In this document: positions 12,431-24,800 of the stretch, one piece after another | Layout: every line of letters starts with the position of its first letter | How positions within the stretch are numbered: the stretch's first letter is position 1 | From: Clusia tigrina | Taxonomy: Eukaryota; Arthropoda; Insecta; Diptera; Clusiidae | Reading direction: 5' to 3' | DNA: 64,000 nt | Assembly: GCA_920105625.2 (NCBI GenBank) | Contig: OV050033.1 | Span: 128,649,821 to 128,713,820 of the forward strand | Position numbers and translations under genes: made by a program | The notes under the pieces: generated by a model | What the model was told of the DNA's origin: nothing | Database searches by the model: none | Seen by the model: only the letters and a program-made list of their open reading frames with translations

Positions 12431-12826
12431 TTTATTGTATCATTAGTATTATTATAGAGAAATAATAGAACGAAAATCATGGCAGTTAAAGAAAATTTTG
12501 CAGGAATTTGTGATGTTTTGCAAAGCAGGATTAAAAATATACAATTAAAAGTTATATAATTAAAATATATAATATCAAATTATATAATTCAAAGATATAA
12601 TAAAAAATTATATAATTAAAATATGTATAATAAAAATATTTAATAAAAAAAACAATAAAAAAGGCTAAAAAAAAAACGAAAATAAAAAACAAAACAAACA
12701 ACAAACAAGTTACATGCAAAGCTTTCAACTTATCTACACTTACTTAAGTTACTTAAGTTACTTACTAACTTAACAGTTAGTGTGAAACGGTTTGGTCGGA
12801 ACCATGCTTAAACTTTAGACTTAAGT
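12431..12826 (-). other. G9a 3' UTR (proposed)
   Basis: This stretch follows the G9a stop codon (minus-strand TAA at 12829-12827). A minus-strand AATAAA at 12436-12431 is one plausible poly(A) signal. The sequence is A/T-rich and unstructured. The exact transcript end cannot be read from sequence alone. Confidence 0.4.
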
Positions 12827-15800
12827 TTAGTGTGTCAAAATGCCGTTAGTTAAATTGGCTGACCCAGCCGTAGTAGCGGCGGCGGCAGTCAGGCCATTTT
12901 GTATGGGCGCATTTGACGGTACTAAATTCTGGACTGGAGTAGCTGAAACCGTAGCGTGCTCGTAGATTTTCTCTGCGTAACGACAGGACACCGTCAGACA
13001 CTTGCAGGTGAAGTAGCGATTCTTCACCATCCAAAATTTATCCCCATAATCAAAACTGCAACGAAAGAAGAGGGAGAAATATATTTAAAAAATTGTTGCA
13101 TATTCATAGAGAAGACGCCAGGAGCTTTCAAGTTTCATGAGCTTTAATTGGTATTGAAATTTAAACGTTCGAAAATTTAAATATCTCATCCTAGAGATAA
13201 GGAAATATCACATCCTAGAGGGAAGGAAACATCACGTGTTACAGAGAACGAAATATTACCTCCTAGATACAAGGAAATATCACGTCCTAGAGATAAGGAA
13301 ATATCACATCCTAGAGACAAGGAAACATCACGTGTTACAGAGAACGAAATATTACCTCCTAGATACAAGGAAATATCACGTCCTAGAGATAAGGAAATAT
13401 CACATCCTAGAGAGAAGGAAACATCACGTGTTACAGAGAACGAAATATTACATCGTAGATACAAGGAAATATCACGTCCTAGAATAAGGAAATATCACAT
13501 CCTAGAGAGAAGGAAACATCACGTGTTACAGAGAACGAAATATTACCTCCTAGATACAAGGTAATATCACATCCTAGAGAGAACGAAACATCACGTGCTA
13601 GAGAGAGCGAAATATCACGCCTTACGTTATCAGCTTTTAAAACTTTAACGAATCTCAGAAGTCTCACCAGGGATTAGGATAGTATATTCCCAACACATCT
13701 GACCCTAATAAAGGGTTTATAATTCTGCCAAAGGTCTGATAAACACAGATAAAATGCTCCGCGCCGTCCCGGTCTTCCTCCAGGCAGAAAATGCACTTCG
13801 GACCCTCGATGATGAAAAGCCTCAGTTTCCCACAACTTAAAACCTCAACAAAGTTTTCCAAACAACAAATTTCTGGAGTGGTATAAAGAGTCAACAAAGT
13901 TCGCATAATTAATCAATTCTGGAATGACGACTTATCAAAGTTCGAATCAAAGCTCGAAACAGTCATGAAACCTCGAAGCTCGAATAACAAATCAAAGCTC
14001 GATTGACTCATCAAATTTCAAATAACTCATAAAAAGTTCTCTTCGATATAAATTTTCCACAACCAAAAGAACTTTCAGTGAGTTCTGGCAACACGACTGT
14101 TCCCAATTTCTGACGTCACCCGTGTCACCATAAAACTTACCAAATTTCCTCGCCGGCCACAATATCGCGAGAGGCGAAGAATGATATCTTTGGAAAGCGA
14201 TAATCCTGATGCTCGAAGAACACCCGCACCGGAACTATGTTCGGCTCGCACGAATGATTGAAGAAGCGACTCACATTGCCATAATAATTGGCATCGATGC
14301 AGTGATCGTGGCCCAAATCGAAAAAGTAGCTGTCATCGGTGCGACGATCCGCCTCAAAATCTGTCAGAATTTCGCCCGTGTACTCGGACACAAAGGAGCC
14401 CTTCGGCACATTGACCAACGAGCGCACGCCCCAACCTTTGGAGGACTCCTCGCATTCGGAAATTTGCAGTGGCACTCGTATGCCATTCTGAACGATGCGA
14501 TTCTTGCAGGATAACTGAAGCGGGGAGGACGAAAATCATCATCAGGAATTTAAGCGAAGAGAAAAAAGGAAGTATACCTTATTGCAGCCGCAGACGTCGT
14601 TGCACTCGAATATTACCGCTGGATCCTCATAATTGAAATCCACATTCAGGCGACCCTCTGCGGTGTACCAGTTCTGCACTGAGGCTCCCGTGCACTGGCA
14701 CTGGTCCGTGCTGCAGCTGTTAAGTGCGAAGGGCCCGGAAGTTAGCAAACTCAACTCAATTTTATGAAACAACTCGGAGTCTCACACTTACCCGTCCAGG
14801 CAGGAGCAGATGCGCATTTGCGAGATCCGGTTGTCGATTTGCACCGAGTTCTGCAGTATAATCGTTTTGGTGATGTACTTGAAGTCGGGCCACATAATGT
14901 CGTCGGACTCGTCGGGAGGCGCTTCAGCTCCTTGCGCCAGCAGCGCCGCATCGCTGCGCACCGCTTGTATGGGCCGCAATTCGCGTCCATTCGACACATC
15001 GCTGCAGACGACGCGATTCCGCAGCCCCAGCGGGCGGAACGAACGCATCTGCATATTGAAGCCGACGGTGCGAGCGCACTCCGAATCCTCGTGCGGTATG
15101 CAGTCATACGGCAGCTCCGCCGCCTTATTCTTGATCATCAGATCAGCACCATTGGCGATGAACGCTATGCACAGCCTCGTGATGGAGTGGCGGCAGGCTA
15201 TGTGACTGGGGGGTGGGGAGGAGGAGGAGATTTGAAAATTATTACAAATGTCAAATGAATAGATTTAAGGACGATCTTCGCTTACAGTGGCGTGTCGCCT
15301 TCGACGTTTTGAACATTGCAGTCAGTGCCCGCTTGAAGCAGCACCGTGATGGTCTCCAGGCCGTCATTGTGCAGAGTGGCCCAGTGCAGCACCGTGTTAT
15401 TGTCGTTGTCACATATGTCGGGATCGGCGCCCTGGTTGAGTAATAAACTGAAATCAAAAGGCAATTAGGAAGGAACTTGTAAGCAGAAAATGCGCCGTCT
15501 TGTTTTCTATGATACCACAATCGTTAATTTGTAATCGTTAATTTGAAATCGTTAATTTGTGATCGTTAATTTGTGATCGTTAATTTTTAATGGTTACTTC
15601 GAAATTGTTACTTGTGATCGTTACTTTGTAAGAGGTGCTTCCTAATCTGTCACTATGGAAACGATAGTTGTTAATCATTACTTTATAAACGTCACTATGG
15701 AATTAATAATTTTCATCATTACTTTGTAGTCGTTACTATAAAATCCATAATTTGTAATTGTTACTTTGTAATCGTTAATTTGTAATCGTTACTTGTAATA

Positions 15801-18800
15801 TGACTTTGAAATCGTTTTTTGTAAATCAATTTTTAAATCTCAGAAAACATCAGAATTCGTTACTTATGTATTATTAGTAACGAGTAATAAAGTAACGATA
15901 TATTTAAAGCAGCGAGTACTAAACTAAGCGAGCTCGTTTTTTGAATCTACCGGCAAAACTCGCTACTCACGATACATGAAGATTAACCAGTACCAGAGTA
16001 ACGAGTAGCAAAGTTTACCAGTACCAGATACTCCAGTTACAGAGTAACCATACCCGGAATAAACAGTACCCGAGTAACCAGTATCATAGAATCCAGTTAT
16101 AGAGTACGCAGTACCAGTGTAACGTCTTTGGCATCTATAAAAAGCAATTTTGATTTCTCACCTCACAATTTCCGTGTGTCCCAATTCTGCTGCCCACACC
16201 ATCGCCGTCCAACCGCCATCATCCTGCGCATTAATGAAGCTTAAAAAATTCGATATATTCTTGCAAGCCTTGTAACTGTCCACAATTATTTGGGCTGCTT
16301 CCAGATTTCCCAGTTTGGCAGCAATGTGCAAGCAGGTTTTACCATCCGGACCCTGAAAGGATATTTTGCGATTTACAATAAAAACTAATTAGTTTTAGCT
16401 ATCTCAAATAATCACATATTCTTTATGAATTTCCCCAGCTTCTACCTATGTGTCAAAATGTGGCTATATAGCAATCTACGCATCCACATCCACATCCAAC
16501 TAAATCTCAATGTTCCTCTTTAACTGTATCTACCTCTCTTTCTGTATCTACTATCTTATTCCCTATCTACTTATATCTACTTCTTATTCTGTTTTTCCAT
16601 CTATGAATCTGTCGCTATGTATCAATCCAATCATTCATCCATCAATCCACCTCTCCAACCATCAATCTATAAATCCAGCAATCCATCAATTTATTTTTCC
16701 AACCATCCATCCATCAAACCATCCATTCATCCAAGCTTCCATCTATCGAACCATTCTCTCCTCCATCTACTCCATATTTCTAGATATCTATCCACATCTA
16801 TTTATACGCAATTTTATCTCTATTTCCTCACATATAAATCCATCCATCCTAAATATCCTTTGTACCTTTTATGCAGCTATATTTCTTTCTATGCCTAAAC
16901 ATCTACTTCGCTATCTCTAGTTATCAGTATTTATATCCTACCATCCATCTATTTTTATAATCATCTCGCTATCTCCATCATCATTCTAAACATCTATCTC
17001 CACCAATCTAAGTATCTCTCTTTCTCCATCCACACATAAATCTATATTTATCCTTCACCATATTTATATCCATCTATCTCTATCTATCTATTTATCTCTG
17101 TATATCTACATATATACCTCAATCTATCTATCTATTTATCTATATAAATGGATCGATCTATTCTAATATCTCTATATATCCATCTATCTATCCACCAATC
17201 TCTCTCTACCTATCCCTCTATGTCTATCCATATATCTATATCTATTAATCTATATTTCTCTATCCATCTATCATCTATCTCAATCTATCCATCTCTGTCT
17301 CTCCATACACTTCGCTATATCTGTCTCACCACACACATTTGCTCCTTCTCTCTTTGCATTACTTTATCCATCTCCATCTCTCCTTCCACACCTCTATCTA
17401 TCTCCATCCTTTAAGCAACCTCTTTCTATATTAATCACCAAATTTGTATGGCCATCTCTTTCGTTCCACCCCACTCATATCTTCGCACTCACCTTCACCG
17501 CCAGATTCGAGCCGCACTGAACGAATAAATTCAAAATATCACATTTGTCCGCCATCACCGCGCACATGGCCGCCGTCCGTAGCTCACGGTCCATAATGTT
17601 CACGAAGTCCTGCGCGTATCCTTTGCAGAGTAGCAAAAACGCCATCTGCAAAGTCCCCGAATGGGCCACCAAATGGAGACAAGTGCCGTTCAGAAATTCA
17701 CGCATGCGTGTAGTCACATCGAAGTCAGAGGCTGAAGGAAAAAAATACAATTTAATTTAAAATGGCAACAGAGTTTATCAAAGGGGGCAATTTGGCACTA
17801 GGAAGACGGGTATACCCCCACAATTTTCATACCAGTTTAGCCAAAATTTTATAAAAGGCCCAACATATTTAATCATTTTGAGTTTATTTCTTATTTTCTT
17901 TAATATGTCTTCATATTTTTATTTATTTTAATTATGATATTTTTGTTAATTATTAATTAACAATATATTTATTTTAATTAAATTGTCGATTTTATTTTGT
18001 TTTTTATTTTGTGACATTTTCTGTAATTTTGAATATTTAATATTATATTAATATATATATGTTGTATATTATGTATGGAATATATTAATATTTATGTTAT
18101 ATATTAATTTTTTTTTTATATATTAATATTTATGTTATTGATGTTATATATTAATATTGTTGCTATATATTAATATTTATTTTATTTGATAATATTTATG
18201 TTATGTATTAATATTTATGTTATATATTAATATTTATGTTATGTATTAATATTTATGTTATATGATAATATTTATGTTATATGATATTAATATTTATGTT
18301 ATGTATTAATATTTATGTTATGTATTAATGTTTGTTATATATTAATAGTTGTTATATATTAATATTTATGTAATATATCACTATTTACGTTATGTATGTA
18401 TTAATATTTATGTTATATATTAATATTTATGTTATTGATGTTATATATTAATATTTATGTTATATGATAATATTTATGTTATATGATAATATTTATGTTA
18501 TGTATTAATATTTATGTTATGTATTAATATTTATGTTATGTACTAATATTTATGTTATGTATTAATATTTATGTTATGTATTAATATTTGCTATATATTA
18601 ATATTTATGTTATATATAAATATTTATGTTATATATTAATATTTATGTTATATAATAATATTTATGTTATGTATTAATATTTATGTTATATATTAATATT
18701 TATGTTATCTATTAATAATTATGTTATGTTATATATTAATAGTTATGTTATATATTAATATTTATTTTATCTATTAATATTTATGTTATCTATTAATATT

Positions 18801-21800
18801 TATGTTATCTATTACTATTTATGTTATGTATTAATATTTATGTTATATAGTAATATTTATGTTATATATTAATAGTTGTTATATATTAATATTTACATGT
18901 ATAATTTAAAATTAACGTATTTCATGTTTTTATTTTTTTTATGCATTTTTTTTTAATTTTCGATATTATTTTTATATACAATTTTGTTGTAAATTATTTA
19001 TTTTGTTGATTTTTATTTGAAGACTAATTTAATTTATTTCTATTTTGGTAGAAGACCCATTTAATTTTTTTTCATTTTAATAAGTAGTTTTTTGTAATAT
19101 TTTTTTAATTATTTTATATTCCTTAAATTTTTCGTTTTTTTATTAAGATAATAATACATACTTTACTAAATTGAGTATTTAATTTTTTAAAGATTTTTTT
19201 AGAATTTAATGTTACTAAATAAATAATAATAATAACAATTATAATAATAATTAATAATAATATATAATTAAATACAATTTTTATATTAAATAATTCATTA
19301 ATTTGTGTTTGTTTTGTTAAATTATTACTTTATTTATAAACTAATTTATTTTATTATTATTTTTACTTCACTTTTTTTGCTTGATTTTTTTAGTTTTTTC
19401 ATTTCGCAAATTATTTATTAATAATAAATAAAAAACATTATTTAATTTTCTAATTTAGGCACATTTTTAATATTTGTTTATTTTAGTTACAGATTAATAT
19501 ATTTAATTTTTTAGTTTTGTATTTATTTTATAGTTTTTAAATGCGTTTATATTTTTTTTTATTTCAACTTTTTTTGAATTTTTTTCTTTTAATTTAAATA
19601 TATAAAAATATTTTTTTTTTATTATAATATTTTTTTATTATTATATCTTTTTAATATTATAATTTTTTTATTTTTCATTTTTAATTTTAGTTTGTCATTT
19701 TAGTTATTGCATTCTTATGAGTGTTGTATTTTTTATATTTTAATTAATTTTCTTTAGATTCTGTTGTTTTTTTAATTTTTTTCCGTTTTATAATTGTTTC
19801 CTAATTAATTTGTTTGTTATTATTTTTCTTTATATTTTTGTGTTATATATTTTTTGATTTATTTTATATTATTCTATATATTATATATTTTATTTGATTT
19901 TCTATATTTTAATTATTATTATGTTAAATATCGTTATGAATTTATTTTTTAATTCATTTTTTATATCTTACCGACGTTATTTATTTATTATACTTTGTTG
20001 TGTGATATATTTTATAATTTAATAATAGTTTTTAAAATTATATTTTTATTTCTATTGATTTGTCATTCTTTTTAGACTAAAATTTATTTGAGAAACTAAG
20101 AATTATTTTTATTATATCTTGTTTTGTTGTTTGCTCTTAGTAAAATAAATAATAATAATAGCAAAGAGAAAATTGCTATTATTATTATTTATTTTACTTT
20201 GTTTATATTAATATTAATATTTATTTAAAAAATATTTATCAATTTTTAAATTATTTTTTTCTTTATTTTGTGTTATACGTCAAATATTTCTTTATTTAAT
20301 TATTTTTATTCTTGAACTTGTTCATTATTCCATTACATCATTTCATGCATCTCCCTTTCCCTGCCTCTTCGCTTACCAAGTATTTCGGCAACACGCTCGA
20401 GATCATCATTCTTGACGGCGTAGTACATGTCTCGAGTGGAAAATTCAGGTATAACAGCATTGCGCCCACTGCCGCCGACATGTGCACGGCCACGCCCCAC
20501 CACATTCATAACCGATTCCGGAATTAATTGCTCGAAATTAATGACGTGTGATTTGAGGGCGGCGTGTGCGGACATAGCAGGCGAGGTAGCGGCAGCATTG
20601 TTAGTGAGAGCACCGAAGGAGTTGCTGCCGCTGCTGCAACTACCAGAAGCCCCGGAAGGCCCGGCAGCGCTTGTGGTGCCACTGCGATTCGCTAAGACGG
20701 CAGAAGGTGGCAGTTCGCCCAGCAGCGGTATGGACATCTTTGCTGGTTTGCTACAAAGAAACCAAAATATTAGTTCAAAATTAAGTGAGATGAGACGAGG
20801 ATTCAATCAATTGTTCCAATTTCAACTACTGGGAACGTCACTCATTTCCAAGATAGACCGCGCAAGTAACAAATATGCACAGTTAGGGATCAGACAACTA
20901 CTGGGGAGGCTATGATCTTCCAACAGAGACTTCTTAGTTAAGCAATTCAGAGTTTTAAGGAGTACCCAACGCTTTTATATAACTCTGGAAAGGTACTTAT
21001 ACAGTAGGTACACGGGTGTCTCTGAGAATAGTCCCTCAGACTTGTGGATGACATGGTCAACTATACATATGTTCTTTAACAGTATCAGTTCCCGAGTCAG
21101 TATCGACTGGAACCATTTTTTGGTAATTTGAACCCAGGTCTATCTTGAAAGTGACTACAGTAGAGCTGCTTACATCTTGGCTTTCTGACTAGGCAAGAAG
21201 ACTGGCAACGACTGGCATTTCATGGTCACTGTGGAGGTACGTTCGGGCGTGTCGATGCCGCAGTGTGGACACTTCAGCACCAGCGTGGGACTAGTATAGT
21301 TGGTGGCAGGTAACAGCGGATCGTAGGGGGTATTAAGAATGTACTTCTGAGCGCAGTCGGCATGGAAGAAATGCTGCTGCTTGCAGAGCACAAATTTACC
21401 CTGAAAGATATGAGCTGGGTTAGTATCATGACAGCTTTGCAATGCATGTCCACCTACCTGCGTGCAGAAGATTCCACAACCGGCGCAGCAGTTGTGAGCG
21501 CGTAACCGCTTCTTGTGGTCGTCGCAGAGTATCATGTAGCCCACCCGCTGGCTGGGCCGGAGCAGGTTCAGCACTTCACCGTTCAGCTGGTTGCAGCAGC
21601 CCACCTTCTGCTCCTCGATGTTGTCGATGGCGCAGCAAAAGGAGGTGTCGGGCGTGTTGCGCGTGTAGTACTGCGACGGCTTCTGGCAGAGGCAAATGAA
21701 GAGGCGTTGCTGCTGTTTCGTGGTGGCTCCTGGCGCTGGCAACTGCGGCGCTGTGGCCACCGCCGTACGTACCATAGCCGCATTCAAGGAGTGCAACTGC

Positions 21801-24800
21801 GAGGGCGCTATTTCCATCGGCGCCACAAACTCATCGCTGCGATGCTGCTGCTGTGGAACTTCGATCACCAGTGGCGTGTTGATGCTGCTGTGTCGCTGAC
21901 GCTGGGGCTTCCGTTGCAGCTTGCCGGACACTGGGGCCAGTTGCGGCAGTGGCGGTGGCGGCGGTGGTGGATGAGGTGGTGTTGACTCCTTAGCCGTGCG
22001 CAGGCGCAACGTGACACTCGGCTTGCCGACCTGCACTCGCGTGGTGGGCACAAATTCCTCGTTGTCGGTGGAGCTGTCAATGTCGCTGGCAGTGGCGCCG
22101 TTATTGCGCCGCAACCCGAGCTTCTCGAAATGCTTCTCCTTTTGCTTGGCCAGTTTGCGCTGCTGCTTCTTGCTCAGCTTCTTGTCCTCGGGCGATTTGT
22201 TCAGATTCAGTTTGGCCGCCTTGATCTCGCTCAGGAACTTCTGCACATCGGGGCAGGATTTGAGAGCATTTTGCGCGTCCAGAGCGGCACCGGACGCCTC
22301 AATGTCACGCCGTGCCTTCGAGAAGAGTTTCTTCTTGATGGCGCTCGTGCCCGTGGGGTGATGGTGTGAGCTCTCACCGCTCGCCTCCGACTTCTCACTC
22401 TTCTGCTTGGAGCTGCTGGGCGTTTTCTCGTGCGCAGCCGCTCCTCCGCCCACCTGCTGATGGGTGGGCGTCTCGTATTGAGCCTCCTGGACGTCGTGGA
22501 TCTGCGACGTGATGCGCACCACGTGTTTCGTTTCGAACTCGTAGCGCAGCTCATCGTTTTCGAGTATTTTTGTGGTGGGTTTTATTCGCCGCTGCGACCG
22601 CTTCGGCACAAACAGCTCCGTCGTGTGAGGGTGCGCGTGTCTCTTGTGACCGGCATTCGGTGATGTTGTGGTGGTGCTGTTGTGATCGTGGTGACCGGCA
22701 TTGTTTCCAGTCACTGTGATGGTTATCGCTGGCAATTGTTGTTGCTGCTGGTGGTGGCGGTGGTGAAGTTGTTGTTGTTGCTTTTCAGGTGCGTGATGGA
22801 TTTTGGCTTTGCGGCCACGCTTCTTGGGAGGCGTTTTCTCCTCCATCACGGCCACTGGCAGCGCCTGCAAAATGTTTACTGCGCTATCGCAAAGCACCAA
22901 AGGATCTGTGTGGTTAACGGCTCCTCCTGGTGATATTTCGCTCTTATTTTCAGGTAAAACGGGACCCTCCTGAAAAAGAAGGGAAGTTAAAAAATATTTA
23001 AAAATTCGTCATCTATTGTGAATATTTATCTAATTTTCTAATGAAATGGAAGATGCCTGAATTAAGAATGGAGTGTTCTCTATTAATATATGAATACACC
23101 CATTGGAAATGTGAGTATCCTTAGTGGAAGGAGAGTATTTCTACTGGAAAGTTATAAATCACATCAGAAGGCAAGTATATTTATGGGAAATTGTGTATTC
23201 CCGTTGCAATGAGATTGTTCCTATGGGAAAGTGAGTATCTTTATTGAAATAAGAGTATTTATACTGGAAAGTGAGAATTCACATTGCAATGAAAGTATTC
23301 CTAGGGGAATGTGAGTATTCAATTTGATGTGGAAGCAAACTTTCCTATGGGAATTTGAGTATTCCATTGGACATTGAAGTAAACTTCCCATTGACATGGA
23401 ACCGAACTTTCGTACTGAGATGTGAGTATTCACACTGATATGGAACCAAACTACCCTGACAATAGGAGCATTCCATTGAACACCGAAGCAAATTTTCCTA
23501 TTGGGGTGTCAGTATTCCCTTTAACATGAAGGGAAACATTCCTATAGCAATAGGAGTACGAGTATTGCCATTGACATGGAAAGGTGAGTATTTCATTTGG
23601 CATAAAGCAAACTTTCCAATTTTCTTTGGGGTGTGAGTATTCCAGTTGGCATGGAATCAAACTTTGCTATAGAGTTTGGGCAATGAGAGTATTCTTATGG
23701 GAATCTGAGTATTCAGGTATTTGAATCCTGAACAAAACCACGACATCTATTCGACAAAAATATTCACAATAGTTATGATTATTTTAAATAAAACTACCCT
23801 CAAAGTTCCATGAATTTGTATACACCATACAACCTAATTCAAAATATCAACAACCACGCCCCTTGCTCAGAAATCATGTTCACAAATCGTTTGGTTTATC
23901 CATCATCAACCCGAAAATTTAGTTCTCTTGGCGCAGGGAAATTCAAATAAATCACACACGCTTATCACCACGGAGCAGGCGGCAACCGCCACCGCCGAAT
24001 GAGCGTTATCAGCGTCAAGATTACGAATCAACAAATAAAAACTTATCAGCACCCAGATATGCTGCTCGAGTGCGTGTGTGTTTATGTGGCCAAAATAAGT
24101 ACCCAAGCCCTCCCGCACAAACGCGCTTTCGTACGCACTCACTCACCAGTATCTTGAAGCCATCCAAACGATTGCCCAAACGCACGCTGCGCCGCATTTT
24201 CATGGCAGCGGCAGCACCAGCACCACCGCCACTAGCTGAGCCCTCTTTAGCATCATCCAAAAGCGAGGCATCGTCTTCGGTTTTTATGGCATGCTCAGTG
24301 GCGTCTTCCTCAGGCGGCTGCTTCCGTTTGCGACCCACTTTTTTGTGCTCCACTGGAATGGCGACGCTGAGTTGTTCGGTTGGCTCAGCAGCACTGGAAA
24401 TTTCATTGGTAGGCGGCAATTTTTTAGCTCGTCCGCGGCCACGTTTTATCGGCGGCGCTGCTGCTGCTCCTGCTGCTGCTAATGTTGACGTTGTTGTTGT
24501 TGGTGATAACAACTCTGCCAATGCGCCAGGCTCCTCAGCCGGCACACAAGCAGCCTCAAGCGCTGCAGCCAAGCTGTTGCCTTCCGTCTCCAGATCTGCT
24601 GTTGTCGATGATGCTGGTGGTGTGTCTGGCGGCCTGGGTGTGCGCCGCAAACGCCGCAAAGGACTGACACTGGTGGCACGGTTGGCCTGTAAGTAAATAA
24701 GCGTAGTTAGACAAAATTTGACTTAAACCATTTTGCGACTACTCAATGAATCGAATGAGAGATAAAGTAAAGCAAGGAAATGTGTTTCGACTTTTGCAGT

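Noticed and set aside
13186..13667. Repetitive open frames on both strands across the minisatellite
   Set aside because: The 24 bp unit is a multiple of three and contains no stop in these frames; they are products of the repeat inside a G9a intron.
14209..15258. Plus-strand frames opposite the SET and pre-SET exons
   Set aside because: They are shadows of G9a exons 9-11, which carry clear domain motifs on the minus strand.
16510..17414. Ser/Ile/Pro-rich plus-strand frames
   Set aside because: They result from the ccat/ctat simple repeat in G9a intron 6.
24070..24696. 208-codon plus-strand frame
   Set aside because: It is antisense to G9a exon 2 and reflects its Ala/Gly/Pro-rich codons.
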